Origin: Pelagibius sp.
Lineage (GTDB): Bacteria > Pseudomonadota > Alphaproteobacteria > Kiloniellales > Kiloniellaceae
Length of the DNA stretch: 64,000 nt
Assembly (NCBI GenBank): GCA_028280305.1
Contig: JANQMC010000024.1
Location: 62,001-126,000, forward strand
Direction of reading: 5' to 3'
Shown here: positions 26,820-35,678 of the stretch, one piece after another
Layout of the letters: each line of letters starts with the position of its first letter
Position numbering within the stretch: position 1 is the first letter of the stretch
Notes under the pieces: generated by a model
What the model was told of the DNA's origin: nothing
Databases searched by the model: none
The model's input: the letters and a program-made list of their open reading frames with translations, nothing else
Made by a program: the position numbers and the translations under genes

Positions 26820-28136
26820 TCAAATCACCATGTCCGGGTAAATCGGAAAGCGCGCACAGAGCGCCCGCACATCTTCGCGAACTGCCTGCTCGGTCGCACC
26901 GTTGTTGTCCGGATCGGCCGCCAGACCGTCCAGCACCCGGCCGATAAAAACACCGACCTGACGAAATTCCTCGACGCCAAAGCCGCGCGTCGTCGCAGCC
27001 GGTGTGCCGAGACGGACACCGGAAGTGACGGTCGGCTTCTCCGGATCGAAGGGAATACCGTTCTTGTTACAGGTGATGCCGGCGCGGTCGAGGCTTTCCT
27101 CGGCGACAACCCCGGTGAGGCTCTTGGGCCGTAGATCGACCAGCATAAGATGCGTATCCGTGCCGCCGGTGACGATATCGAAACCCTCGGCTACCATCGC
27201 TTCGGAGAGTGCTTTGGCATTGTCGACGACCTGCTGGGCGTAAGCTTTGAACTCAGGCTTCAACGCCTCGCCGAAAGCCGCCGCCTTCGATGCGATGGCG
27301 TGCATCAGGGGGCCACCCTGCAGACCAGGGAAGGCCGCCGAGTTGATCTTCTTTCCCAGGTCCAGGTCGTTGCTCAGGATCATACCGCCGCGCCCTGCCC
27401 GCAGGGTCTTGTGCGTGGTCGTCGTCACGATATGGGTATGCGGCAGCGGGCTGGGATGGACGCCGCCGGCCACAAGCCCTGCAAAGTGGGCCATGTCGAC
27501 CATGAAGTAGGCCCCGACCTTGTCGGCGATCTCGCGAAAACGGGCGAAATCAATAAAGCGCGGATAGGCGGAGCCGCCGGCGATGATCAGTTTGGGTTTA
27601 TGTTCCAAGGCCAGGCTTTCGACCTCATCGAAATCGATCAGGCCGTCCTCCCGGCGCACGCCATATTGGACGGCATTGAACCACTTCCCGGAAAGATTTG
27701 GTTTGGCGCCATGGGTCAGGTGACCGCCGGCCGAAAGCGCCATGCCCAGGATGGTATCGCCTGGCTTCAGCAGCGCCAGGGCGACGCACTGGTTGGCCTG
27801 CGCGCCGGAATGGGGCTGCACATTCGCGAATTCGCAGCCGAAGAGCTGCTTGGCCCGTTTTACGGCCAGTTCCTCAGCAACGTCGACGAACTCACAGCCA
27901 CCGTAGTAGCGCCGGCCGGGATAGCCCTCAGCATACTTGTTGGTCAGCACAGAGCCCTGCGCCTCCAGCACGGCCAGGGAGACCACGTTCTCAGAGGCGA
28001 TCAGCTCGATCTGGTCCTGCTGGCGGCGGAGTTCGCCGCGGATCGCCTCGGCGAGTTCCGGATCCGTCTCGCTCAGGTGGGCGGAGAAAAAGGTGTCCTG
28101 CTGCGGCAGGCTTTCAGCAGCATTGGCAGCGGTCAT
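26820..28136 (-). CDS. glyA: Serine hydroxymethyltransferase
   Basis: The 438-residue PLP enzyme interconverts serine and glycine with tetrahydrofolate. The Schiff-base lysine lies in [17 protein letters not shown]. Other family blocks are [38 protein letters not shown], and [12 protein letters not shown] start at the ATG in MTAANAAES; a TTG four codons upstream merges with its own GGAG site and is unlikely. It follows rpiB by 31 bases and leads into nrdR 75 bases on. Confidence 0.97.
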   Translation of the reverse strand: MTAANAAESLPQQDTFFSAHLSETDPELAEAIRGELRRQQDQIELIASENVVSLAVLEAQGSVLTNKYAEGYPGRRYYGGCEFVDVAEELAVKRAKQLFGCEFANVQPHSGAQANQCVALALLKPGDTILGMALSAGGHLTHGAKPNLSGKWFNAVQYGVRREDGLIDFDEVESLALEHKPKLIIAGGSAYPRFIDFARFREIADKVGAYFMVDMAHFAGLVAGGVHPSPLPHTHIVTTTTHKTLRAGRGGMILSNDLDLGKKINSAAFPGLQGGPLMHAIASKAAAFGEALKPEFKAYAQQVVDNAKALSEAMVAEGFDIVTGGTDTHLMLVDLRPKSLTGVVAEESLDRAGITCNKNGIPFDPEKPTVTSGVRLGTPAATTRGFGVEEFRQVGVFIGRVLDGLAADPDNNGATEQAVREDVRALCARFPIYPDMVI

Positions 28137-28167
28137 AGTCGCTTGCAACTCCTCAGCGGTTGATCAA

Positions 28168-28605
28168 TCAACCCAGTTTGGCCACACGCCGGGCATGGCG
28201 CTCACCGGCGTACTCGGTATTCAGGAAGGTACGGACACAGTCCTTGGCCACAACCTCACCAATGAGGCGAGCGCCCAAGGCCAACACATTGGCATCATTG
28301 TGTTCTCTACAGAGGCGCGCAGAGGTCTCATCGTGGCAGAGAGCGGCCCGCACGCCGGCATGCCGGTTGGCGGCAATGGAGATTCCGATACCGGTACCGC
28401 AAACGACGACGCCGCGCTCGGCCTTGCCAGAGGTAACGGCTTCGGCCACCGCCCGGCCGAAATCCGGATAATCAACAGACGTCGTGGCATCATTGGTGCC
28501 GAGGTCCTGGACGTCGTAGCCCGACGCCTTCAGGTCTTCGACCAACTTGGATTTGAGGTCAAAGCCAGCGTGATCGGCCGCGATCGCGATCGACTTCTTC
28601 GCCAT
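28168..28605 (-). CDS. rpiB: Ribose-5-phosphate isomerase B
   Basis: The 145-residue protein is RpiB/LacAB-type: IAIAADHAGFDLKSKLVEDL at the start, VDYPDFGRAVAEAV near residue 45, the catalytic Cys in VVCGTGIGISIAANR, and GARLIGEVVAKDCVRTFL near the end. It interconverts ribulose 5-phosphate and ribose 5-phosphate in the pentose phosphate pathway. It sits first in the glyA-nrdR-rib block, which uses ribulose 5-phosphate as a riboflavin precursor. This matches the usual alphaproteobacterial rpiB-glyA order. Confidence 0.95.
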   Translation of the reverse strand: MAKKSIAIAADHAGFDLKSKLVEDLKASGYDVQDLGTNDATTSVDYPDFGRAVAEAVTSGKAERGVVVCGTGIGISIAANRHAGVRAALCHDETSARLCREHNDANVLALGARLIGEVVAKDCVRTFLNTEYAGERHARRVAKLG

Positions 28606-28801
28606 GATTGATAATGCCCACCTGTCGTCGGAAACCGGCGGACCCTACCATATGTCGCAGTCTGATGAAAAGCCGCCACAAGGTGTCGCGGCGCCGGATT
28701 TGGGAGATTGAGGGTCGTTGATGAGCCAGTTGCCGGTAACCGGCCGCAGGAACGGGAAGGCGTTCAGGAAGGCCCGCCTGCCCGGCGGATCACCCGGTAG
28801 A

Positions 28802-29011
28802 TCAGACCACGAGGCCGCCAGGCTGCCCGGCAGCACGCCGGCGCAGGACATATTCCAGCTTCTGGGCCGCCAGACGTTCGAGTTGCACCTGGCCGGCGGA
28901 GGGGGGGCCGACAATCGAAACTTCCGCCGAGGTCAGTGTGTCGACGGCGGAAACCTTCACATAGCCGCCTACCCTCTGAAACTCAAAGATGATTTCTCGA
29001 GACTGAGACAT
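28802..29011 (-). CDS. Small conserved protein, DUF6898-like
   Basis: A 69-residue protein, MSQSREIIFEFQRVGGYVKVSAVDTLT followed by EVSIVGPPSAGQVQLERLAAQKLEYVL. This closely follows a small family seen in Rhodospirillales and relatives (DUF6898), recognised from memory. It looks like a compact beta-then-helix domain; no function is known. The ATG is six codons inside a TTG-initiated frame and has a weak GGAT site. About 200 bases without a recognisable feature lie between it and rpiB. Confidence 0.6.
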   Translation of the reverse strand: MSQSREIIFEFQRVGGYVKVSAVDTLTSAEVSIVGPPSAGQVQLERLAAQKLEYVLRRRAAGQPGGLVV

Positions 29012-29143
29012 AAATCCATTTTCAATCAACTATGGCAAACAAACCCTTAACAGCGCTTCATTTCAGATCGATGAAGCGATTGTGACGGGTCTGGTCAGCC
29101 CGGCCCCGAACCGCGGAAACCGGGCTGTCCCAACCCGGCGGAG

Positions 29144-29245
29144 ACCCGAAAGCTTCGGAAGGAAGTCGACAAAGGCCCGAACCTTGGGCGCCAGATAGCC
29201 GGACTGCGGCGACACCGCGAAAACTCGGCCGGGCGCGCGCCTGGC
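29144..29245 (-). pseudogene. LysR-type regulator C-terminal remnant
   Basis: On the minus strand this stretch reads [13 protein letters not shown] and then [13 protein letters not shown], the last strand and helix of the LysR effector-binding domain. No DNA-binding or other effector-domain sequence precedes it, and the frame runs straight into the gcdH leader. The 29012-29322 gap therefore holds the tail of a deleted regulator. gcdH homologues often have a divergent LysR gene here, which fits. The rest of the gap shows only the AAAGGAT ribosome site of gcdH. Confidence 0.6.
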
Positions 29246-29322
29246 CGGTGGCTTTTGATGCGACGGCATTTGCGCTATATCAGACAACAAGAGAAGAAAG
29301 CCCAATCCAAAGGATCCGACGA

Positions 29323-30546
29323 ATGTCTCAGGCAATTGCCGCTGCCGGCGGCCCCGCTGCCGTCCCTTCAGAGAAAGCCAAGTTCACCTGGGAAGACCCG
29401 CTGCTGCTCGACGAACAGTTGAGCGAGGAAGAGCGGATGGTACGCGATGCCGCGCGGGCTTACTGCCAGGAAAAGCTGATGCCCCGTATCCTGGAGGCCA
29501 ACCGGAACGAGGTCTTTCATCGGGAGATCATGACCGAATTCGGAGCCCTCGGATTCCTCGGCTCCACCATTCCGGAAACCTACGGCTGCGCCGGCGCCAA
29601 CCACGTCAGCTACGGACTGATCGCGCGCGAGGTAGAGCGCGTCGACTCCGGCTATCGCTCGGCAATGTCTGTTCAGTCCAGCCTGGTGATGCATCCGATT
29701 TACACCTACGGATCGGAAGAGCAGCGGCAGCGCTTCCTGCCTGGCCTCGCCAGCGGCGCCTTGGTCGGCTGTTTCGGTCTTACCGAACCGGACCACGGGT
29801 CCGACCCGGGCGGCATGAAAACGCGGGCGACCAAGACCGGGGACGGCTACCGCCTGAAAGGCGCGAAGATGTGGATCACCAACGCGCCGATCGCCGATGT
29901 CTTCATCGTCTGGGCCAAAGACGATAGCGACACGATCCGCGGCTTCATCCTCGAAAAAGGCATGGCGGGCCTGAGCGCACCGAAGATCGAAGGAAAGTTT
30001 TCGCTGCGCGCGTCGATCACCGGCGAGATCGTGATGGACGATGTTCTGGTCCCGGAAGCAAATCTGCTGCCCAACGTAAGCGGACTCAAAGGGCCCTTCG
30101 GCTGCCTCAACAAAGCGCGTTACGGTATCTCCTGGGGCGCTCTCGGCGCCGCAGAGTTCTGCTGGCATGCAGCGCGCTCATACACGCTGGAGCGCAAGCA
30201 GTTCGGCAGGCCGCTCGCGGCAACCCAGTTGATCCAGAAGAAGCTCGCCGATATGCAGACAGAGATAACCATCGGCCTCCAGTCCGTCCTGCAACTCGGT
30301 CGCCTTCTTGACAGCGGCAAGGGCGCGCCCGAGGCGATCTCGCTATGCAAGCGCAATTCCTGCGGAAAGGCTCTGGATATCGCCCGCCAGGCTCGGGACA
30401 TGCATGGTGGAAACGGTGTTGCCGACGAATACCATGTGATCCGGCATGCGATGAACCTTGAAGCCGTGAACACCTATGAAGGCACCCACGACGTCCATGC
30501 CTTGATCCTTGGCCGGGCGCAGACCGGCATCCAGGCTTTCTTTTAG
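29323..30546 (+). CDS. gcdH: Glutaryl-CoA dehydrogenase
   Basis: The 407-residue acyl-CoA dehydrogenase oxidises and decarboxylates glutaryl-CoA to crotonyl-CoA in lysine and tryptophan breakdown. The FAD/substrate motif [18 protein letters not shown] lies around residue 150, and the catalytic glutamate is in [13 protein letters not shown] near the end. The segments [18 protein letters not shown] and [14 protein letters not shown] are typical of GCDH rather than short-chain enzymes. I start at [10 protein letters not shown], with AAAGGATCC just upstream. A strong hairpin follows. Confidence 0.93.
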   Translation: MSQAIAAAGGPAAVPSEKAKFTWEDPLLLDEQLSEEERMVRDAARAYCQEKLMPRILEANRNEVFHREIMTEFGALGFLGSTIPETYGCAGANHVSYGLIAREVERVDSGYRSAMSVQSSLVMHPIYTYGSEEQRQRFLPGLASGALVGCFGLTEPDHGSDPGGMKTRATKTGDGYRLKGAKMWITNAPIADVFIVWAKDDSDTIRGFILEKGMAGLSAPKIEGKFSLRASITGEIVMDDVLVPEANLLPNVSGLKGPFGCLNKARYGISWGALGAAEFCWHAARSYTLERKQFGRPLAATQLIQKKLADMQTEITIGLQSVLQLGRLLDSGKGAPEAISLCKRNSCGKALDIARQARDMHGGNGVADEYHVIRHAMNLEAVNTYEGTHDVHALILGRAQTGIQAFF

Positions 30547-30570
30547 GAAGTCGGGTATCTGAAAAGCAGC

Positions 30571-30597
30571 AGCCCCGGCCGAAGCGGCCGGGGCTTT
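30571..30597 (+). terminator. gcdH intrinsic terminator
   Basis: GCCCCGGCCG (30572-30581) pairs with CGGCCGGGGC (30585-30594) across a three-base AAG loop, followed by TTTGTG. The stem is perfect and the T-run short. It lies 25 bases after the gcdH stop and 44 bases before the end of the convergent MarR gene, so it may serve both. Confidence 0.75.
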
Positions 30598-30640
30598 GTG
30601 ATACTGCGACGGGTCTTGGCCTCGGTGGAGGCGCAGCGGT

Positions 30641-31108
30641 TTACGCTGCGCTCAAATCCCGGGCGAGGCTTGCGGGGGTGGACCAGAACTGCTGCACGCG
30701 GCGCAGAGCGTGGTTCGCAGCGTCCAGGCCGTCTTCCGTCAGCTGGCTTTCCGCCAGATGGCTTGCGTGCTGATCGAACAGCGCCGACAGCCCGCGGTAA
30801 ACGGCAAGGCCTTTTTCCGAAGGACGCACATGGAAAGAACGACGGTCGTGCGGTGAGCGCTCCTGAATCAGGTAACCGTTCTCGACCATCTTCTTCACAT
30901 TGTAAGAGACGTTCGAGCCCAGGTAATACCCGCGCTGGGTCAGCTCACCGATCGACAATTCCTCTTCGCCGACATTGAACAGGATCAACGCTTGAACGTT
31001 GTTCAAGTCGCGGATGCCCTGACGGTCCAGGTCGGCCTTGATCACTTCAAGACACTGACGGTGCAGCCGTTCGACCAGGCCGATCAGATCGAGATATTTA
31101 GACTTCAC
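30641..31108 (-). CDS. MarR-family regulator, LdtR-like
   Basis: A 155-residue winged-helix protein. The N-terminal VKSKYLDLIGLVERLHRQCLEVIK, the segment NNVQALILFNVGEEELSIGELTQRGYYLGSNVSYNVKKMVENGYL and the wing PHDRRSFHVRPSEKG follow the LdtR group of alphaproteobacteria, known from Liberibacter and rhizobia for control of an L,D-transpeptidase and stress response. I start at the GTG at 31108, with GAGGG six bases before it; the longer frame adds a hydrophobic tail of low credibility. Targets here are unknown, and no ldt gene is nearby. Confidence 0.82.
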   Translation of the reverse strand: MKSKYLDLIGLVERLHRQCLEVIKADLDRQGIRDLNNVQALILFNVGEEELSIGELTQRGYYLGSNVSYNVKKMVENGYLIQERSPHDRRSFHVRPSEKGLAVYRGLSALFDQHASHLAESQLTEDGLDAANHALRRVQQFWSTPASLARDLSAA

Positions 31109-31150
31109 GGTACCCTCGCATGACTCTTTCAACAGAACCCAAATCGCAAT

Positions 31151-31191
31151 AGTAAAGAGGTTAGCCGGAAGCACGTTAAACTTTACTTAAC
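31151..31191. promoter_or_regulatory. Candidate autoregulatory site upstream of the MarR gene
   Basis: The inverted pair AGTAAAG (31151-31157) and CTTTACT (31181-31187) overlaps a second pair, GTTAA (31175-31179) and TTAAC (31187-31191). The sequence is AT-rich within GC-rich surroundings, 43-83 bases upstream of the chosen GTG. MarR proteins commonly bind such palindromes over their own promoter. The role is inferred from position only. The following 180 bases to mmsB show no further structure. Confidence 0.35.
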
Positions 31192-31371
31192 AGATAAGGG
31201 ATTTATCCAATTGATTTTATTGGTTTTTGCATGGATTTCTGAAAATTGTCACAGACTTATACAACCGGATATTGACCCGGCTAAGCGCCAAATGGCTCAG
31301 CGAATCCCAGCTGACGCTTCGGCTGAACCCAGGCCAGTCGGTCTTGCGCGCTGTCGCTCGTTGCGTTGACG

Positions 31372-32268
31372 CTAGTTCGCCGCGCTGCCCCCGATCATCT
31401 TAATGATAGCGGAGTAATCCAGATTGCCGTTTCCGGCGTTCACAAAGAGCGTGTAGAGAGCGGCCGCCTCTGCACCAAGCGGCGTCGCCGCCCCGGCGTG
31501 GCTGGCAGCCGCCTGAGAAAGCTTTAGGTCTTTATGCATCATGGCCGCGGCAAATCCCGGTTGATAATTCCGGTTGGCGGCTGAGGTTTCAACGATACCC
31601 GGTACGGGGTTGTGGTTCAGCATGGCCCAGCAGGAACCGGAAGCGGCCGAGCTGATGTCGAAGAACACCTTGGGATCGAGGCCGAGCTTCTGACCGAGCG
31701 CGAAGGCTTCGGAGATCGCAATCATCGAAATGCCGAGAATCATGTTATTGCAGATCTTTGCCGCCTGGCCGTTTCCGGCACCGCCGGCGTGGACGATGTT
31801 GCGCCCCATGATCTCGAGAAGCGGCTTCGCCCGCGCGAAAGCCTCTTTGGGTCCGCCGACCATGAAGGTGAGCGTTCCGCCCTCTGCGCCGGCAACACCG
31901 CCTGAGACCGGGGCATCGATCATTGCATGTCCCTTATCGACAGCTTCGGCATGGACCTCCCGCGAGGTCGCCACATCAATCGTCGAGCAATCGAGAAACA
32001 GGGTACCCGGCGCCGCTTTCGCAAGAAGCCCTTCATCACCCAGGTAGACCGAGCGCACGTGCTCGCCGGCGGGCAGCATGGTCACAACGGTGTCCACGCC
32101 ACCAAGCATGTCAGTCGGAGCCGCAACAACGGCGATACCGTCACTCCGCGCCGCCTCCTGTGCGGCGGCGACCACGTCGAAACCGGTAATATCGTGGCCG
32201 GCCTTCAGGAGATTCCTGGCCATGGGCAAGCCCATGTTCCCCAGCCCGATGAATCCAATCTGCGCCAT
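31372..32268 (-). CDS. mmsB: 3-hydroxyisobutyrate dehydrogenase
   Basis: The 298-residue NAD-dependent enzyme oxidises 3-hydroxyisobutyrate to methylmalonate semialdehyde in valine breakdown. IGFIGLGNMGLPMARNLLKAGHD is the Rossmann start and family signature. The catalytic Lys lies in GNGQAAKICNNMILG (near 170), and TLTFMVGG precedes it. The start MAQIGF has an AGGAG site; an upstream in-frame codon adds 21 implausible residues. It is the last gene of a three-gene valine operon, 70 bases after the hydrolase. Confidence 0.93.
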   Translation of the reverse strand: MAQIGFIGLGNMGLPMARNLLKAGHDITGFDVVAAAQEAARSDGIAVVAAPTDMLGGVDTVVTMLPAGEHVRSVYLGDEGLLAKAAPGTLFLDCSTIDVATSREVHAEAVDKGHAMIDAPVSGGVAGAEGGTLTFMVGGPKEAFARAKPLLEIMGRNIVHAGGAGNGQAAKICNNMILGISMIAISEAFALGQKLGLDPKVFFDISSAASGSCWAMLNHNPVPGIVETSAANRNYQPGFAAAMMHKDLKLSQAAASHAGAATPLGAEAAALYTLFVNAGNGNLDYSAIIKMIGGSAAN

Positions 32269-32338
32269 GCTGTTCTCCTGCTCGACTACTTGTTGCTTGT
32301 CGGAAAAGTCGGGTCTGCTTCCCGGCGGCAAGGCCGCG

Positions 32339-33403
32339 CTATGCGAAAGTCAGATCCTGATCTCCCAGAGGGCTGAAATGCGCCTCGATCATGTCTGGCG
32401 TAACGGCACTTAGATCGCCCGGCTGCCATTTGGGCTGATGATCCTTGTCGACCAGCACCGCGCGGATCCCCTCGTAAAAGTCCGCCCCGGCCATGAATGC
32501 CTGGCTCAGGCGGTACTCTTCGACCATGGCACTGTCGAAATCCAGCGCCGCGCCCTTTTCGATCTGAGCAAACGTGACCTTCAGGCTCGTCGGCGACTGC
32601 TTGCGAATGATGCGGGCAATCTTGGCCGGCCAATCGCCGGGCTCCGCATCCAGTGCGGCCAGGATCGCCTCGACCGAGGGGGCGGCGAAGCAACGGTCGA
32701 TAGCCTCACGGAATTCCGCCAATGCCGAAGGACCCGGCGTCTCCTTGGCTTCGTCAATCACCTGATCGACCAGGGCCTCGGCATCGCCTGCGGCCCAGTC
32801 AGCCGTCCCAAAGGCATCGACAAGCCCGGGGATGCCTTCGCTGGAGACGAAGTCCGTCGCCAGCCCACAGTAAACCGCATCTGCGGCATCCAGACGCCAG
32901 CCGGTCAGGGCAAGAAACAGTCCGATCCGGCCGGGCAGACGCGGAAGGAAATAGGTGCCACCCACGTCGGGAAACAAACCAATCCCCGTTTCAGGCATCG
33001 CCAGCATTGTTTTTTCGGTCGCCACGCGGTGACTGCCGTGTACGGAGAGGCCGACGCCGCCGCCCATGGTGATGCCATCGATCACGGCAACGTAGGGCTT
33101 CGGAAAGACGTGGATCATCCGATTCAGCCGGTACTCGTCGCGGAAAAACTCCTTTGTCAGACTGCCGCCGTTCCTGCCGGCCTCATAGACCGCGCGAACA
33201 TCCCCACCGGCGCAAAAAGCCCGATCCCCGGCGCCGGTGATCACCACGGCTTTGACGTTCTTGTCATCCCGCCAGGCTTCAAGCTGGGGGATCATGGCCC
33301 GGATCATGCCGAGCGTCAGAGCGTTAAGCGCCTTTGGCCGGTTCAGGGTGATGAAGCCTGTACCGCCCTTCTCCTCAAATTCAATCTCATCTGTCTCAGC
33401 CAT
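32339..33403 (-). CDS. 3-hydroxyisobutyryl-CoA hydrolase
   Basis: The 354-residue crotonase-fold protein is the HIBCH type: GFITLNRPKALNALTLGMI, AFCAGGDVRAVYEAGR, GITMGGGVGLSVHGSHRVATEKT, and PETGIGLFPDVGG with the catalytic glutamate. The extra C-terminal 100 residues (LDFDSAMVEEYRLSQAFMAGADFYEGIRAVLVDKDHQPKW, and so on) are typical of hydrolases rather than hydratases. It frees 3-hydroxyisobutyrate from CoA between the dehydrogenase upstream and mmsB downstream; 26 bases separate it from the former. Confidence 0.93.
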   Translation of the reverse strand: MAETDEIEFEEKGGTGFITLNRPKALNALTLGMIRAMIPQLEAWRDDKNVKAVVITGAGDRAFCAGGDVRAVYEAGRNGGSLTKEFFRDEYRLNRMIHVFPKPYVAVIDGITMGGGVGLSVHGSHRVATEKTMLAMPETGIGLFPDVGGTYFLPRLPGRIGLFLALTGWRLDAADAVYCGLATDFVSSEGIPGLVDAFGTADWAAGDAEALVDQVIDEAKETPGPSALAEFREAIDRCFAAPSVEAILAALDAEPGDWPAKIARIIRKQSPTSLKVTFAQIEKGAALDFDSAMVEEYRLSQAFMAGADFYEGIRAVLVDKDHQPKWQPGDLSAVTPDMIEAHFSPLGDQDLTFA

Positions 33404-33429
33404 ACGGCCTGCCGTCTCCCAAACTGGTT

Positions 33430-34569
33430 CTAATCCTGCAGAAGTTTGCGGGCGATAATGACCCGCATGATTTCGTTCGTACCTTCGAGAATCTGGTGCA
33501 CGCGGACATCCCGCAAAAACCGCTCAACCGGGTATTCGCGAATGTAGCCATAGCCGCCGTGCAGTTGCAGTGCCTCATTGCAAATGTGAAAGGCAGCATC
33601 CGTGGCATAACGCTTTGCCATAGCGCAGTGGAGGGTCCTGTCCGGCGCCTTGGCATCCAACATGCTGGCGCCACGCCAGACCATAAGGCGCGCGGCCTCC
33701 AGTTCCGTCGCCATGTCTGCAAGCTTGAACTGCAGGGCCTGGAACTTGCTGAGGGGCTCGCCAAACTGCCGGCGCACAGTCATATGCTCGCGCGCCGCCT
33801 CCAGGCTCGCCCGAGCGCCGCCGAGAGAACAGGCAGCAATGTTCACGCGACCACCGTCCAGGCCCATCATAGCAAACTTGAAGCCCTCGCCCTCCTGGCC
33901 CAACAGGTTGGCTACCGGCACCCGCGCATCCTCGAAAATCACGGCCGCCGTCGGCTGACTGTTCCAGCCGAGCTTCTTCTCTTTCTTCCCAAATGACAGC
34001 CCCTTGGTCTCTTTCGGAACCACCAAGGCCGAGATCCCCGAAGCGCCCGCCCCCCCGGTGCGACACATCACCAAGTAGACATCACTGGCGCCGCCGCCGG
34101 AGATGAAGGCCTTCGATCCATTGAGAACGTAGTGATCGCCGTCTCTCACCGCAGTGGTCTTCAGGGAAGCCGCATCCGAACCGGAACCGGGTTCGGTCAG
34201 GCAATAGCTGCCGAAATGCTCCATGGTCAGAAGTCTGGGCAGAAATTCATCGCGCAGGGCGCCGGCCGCAAAGCTGTCGATCATCCAGGCGACCATGTTA
34301 TGGATCGAAATGTAGGCTGCCGTGGAGACACAGGCGGCCGCCAACTCCTCGAAAATGAGGGCCGCATCGAAACGCGTCAGACCCGATCCGCCCGACTCTC
34401 CGCGGACGTATATGCCCGCCAAACCCAGCGCGGCAGACTTGCGCAGCGTGTCAACAGGGAATTCGCAATTCTCGTCCCAGTCGGCGGCGAAGGGCGCCAT
34501 TTCCTGGGTCGCAAACTGCCGCGCCATATCCTGAAAGGCACGCTGTTCGTCATTCAGCTCAAAAGACAT
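33430..34569 (-). CDS. Isobutyryl-CoA dehydrogenase
   Basis: The 379-residue acyl-CoA dehydrogenase opens [28 protein letters not shown]. It carries [18 protein letters not shown] (near 130), [20 protein letters not shown] (a feature of the isobutyryl-CoA branch), and the base Glu in [12 protein letters not shown] at the end. It converts isobutyryl-CoA to methacrylyl-CoA in valine degradation. It heads the operon with the hydrolase and mmsB. A methacrylyl-CoA hydratase and mmsA are not adjacent, so they must lie elsewhere. The ATG replaces a TTG four codons upstream. Confidence 0.9.
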   Translation of the reverse strand: MSFELNDEQRAFQDMARQFATQEMAPFAADWDENCEFPVDTLRKSAALGLAGIYVRGESGGSGLTRFDAALIFEELAAACVSTAAYISIHNMVAWMIDSFAAGALRDEFLPRLLTMEHFGSYCLTEPGSGSDAASLKTTAVRDGDHYVLNGSKAFISGGGASDVYLVMCRTGGAGASGISALVVPKETKGLSFGKKEKKLGWNSQPTAAVIFEDARVPVANLLGQEGEGFKFAMMGLDGGRVNIAACSLGGARASLEAAREHMTVRRQFGEPLSKFQALQFKLADMATELEAARLMVWRGASMLDAKAPDRTLHCAMAKRYATDAAFHICNEALQLHGGYGYIREYPVERFLRDVRVHQILEGTNEIMRVIIARKLLQD

Positions 34570-34689
34570 CGAGAACCGCAAACCGGTGTTTGAAGGGCGG
34601 GAGCACTACCGCGGCGATGATAGAGAGGGTCTTCGGCCTGTCAATCCATGCAACGACCCGCTGGGGAGTCAGATCAAACCTGGGCTTCC

Positions 34690-35223
34690 CTAGGACGAGT
34701 AATCCAGGCCCGCCAAAACCATGTTGAGATCGCCATCCCCCTCCCCCAAGGGCAGAAGGAGCGCCTGCAGCGACTTTTCAGCATCGGCAGCGACAGCATA
34801 GTAGCGGAGGTGAGCGAAAATCGGTTCCTTCAGGTCGGAGACCATTTTGCCAAGATCCATGGCCATGGTTTGAACAGGTTTCTCGCGCTTGTCGCAGTCG
34901 GCCATCAGCCCCAGCGCCGTTTTTCCCTGAATGTTGTGGCCCGCATGATGGACGATGTGGCCGCCAACAAGGCGATAACGAAAGTCCAGGGGGTCCTCAA
35001 GCACTTCGACCAAGAGCAGGTGTTCCAGCAGCGCAGGAATGTCGACCGGATCAATATCGGCCCTTGCCGGAAACCGGTTCCCGCCGCGCCGGGCCTCCCA
35101 GTATCTATGAAGCTCCGACAGGACCTCCGGGCAGGACGTCAACCGTACGCCATTAGCGTCAGTGAAAGCACCGTCATACAACCGAAAGATATTAAGCTGC
35201 GTCTTATTGCTATCTTCAGGCAT
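34690..35223 (-). CDS. PAS-domain protein (PAS_5 family)
   Basis: A 177-residue stand-alone sensor-like domain. After a short polar start it reads LHRYWEARRGGNRFPARADIDPVDIPALLEHLLLVEVLEDPLDFRYRLVGGHIV, the hallmark of the PAS_5 family common in Rhodospirillales. A helix-strand second half follows. There is no output domain, so it probably acts by binding a partner or ligand. It is divergent from the metY leader, with 455 bases between them holding the riboswitch. No operon partner is visible. Confidence 0.85.
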   Translation of the reverse strand: MPEDSNKTQLNIFRLYDGAFTDANGVRLTSCPEVLSELHRYWEARRGGNRFPARADIDPVDIPALLEHLLLVEVLEDPLDFRYRLVGGHIVHHAGHNIQGKTALGLMADCDKREKPVQTMAMDLGKMVSDLKEPIFAHLRYYAVAADAEKSLQALLLPLGEGDGDLNMVLAGLDYSS

Positions 35224-35425
35224 AGTAATCCCATCAGGAGTACCCCTACCTGAGGCAAATTTCTCTTATTAGTTGACGAATACCTTCGGCGAAAATCGGG
35301 ATAGTTGTCGGTCATTTTGGCCGCTCGGTCAACACGGCAATCCACCCCTGGATTGAAATAGTCCACCGACAACACACCGCACAAGGTTCTTGACAAATCC
35401 GGTCCGGAAGCGCTTCCTCATGAGC

Positions 35426-35478
35426 GAAGCGCCGATTTGATCTCAGCTTGCGGGCGCTAAAGAAATGCGGCTAAACGA
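35426..35478 (+). promoter_or_regulatory. SAM-II riboswitch aptamer upstream of metY
   Basis: P1 is AGCGCC (35428-35433) with GGCGCT (35453-35458). The loop has GATTTGA and CAGCTTGCG, and the 3' strand reads AAAGAAATGCGGCTAAA (35459-35475). This is the SAM-II consensus order, including the terminal GCTAAA. SAM-II senses S-adenosylmethionine in alphaproteobacterial methionine genes and forms a pseudoknot with the GCTAAA strand. TTGACA at 35390-35395 is a candidate -35; no good -10 is seen. The 160 bases from PAS gene to this box show no other feature. Confidence 0.85.
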
Positions 35479-35498
35479 GTGGTGAAAACCGCCCGGGC

Positions 35499-35518
35499 AA
35501 GCCGTGGCGGCTTTTTTT
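35499..35518 (+). terminator. Riboswitch-associated intrinsic terminator
   Basis: AAGCCG (35499-35504) pairs with CGGCTT (35508-35513) over a TGG loop and runs into seven T. It begins 20 bases after the SAM-II aptamer, well upstream of the metY start at 35679. The AGCCG arm can also pair with CGGCT at 35468-35472 inside the aptamer 3' strand. The two structures exclude each other, as expected of a ligand-controlled terminator. Confidence 0.75.
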
Positions 35519-35678
35519 GTGCCGCATCTCCAAGCGGGATCGGACTGACCTCCCCAAGAGGTCCGCGGCGATTTGAGGGGTAGCTTGCTCCGCGTCATCA
35601 AAAGCTAAAAAATCCACTCCTGGGTGGGCCCCTCGGGGAAATGACGACACGACGATTTTGAACTGAAAGGGCCCAGAC

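Noticed and set aside
27150-28163. 337-codon open frame antisense to glyA
   Set aside because: glyA is unmistakable on the minus strand. The antisense product has no recognisable domain.
28606-28801. Possible minus-strand gene at 28645-28914
   Set aside because: The peptide is Pro/Ser/Arg-rich without any family pattern and overlaps the DUF6898-like gene in another frame.
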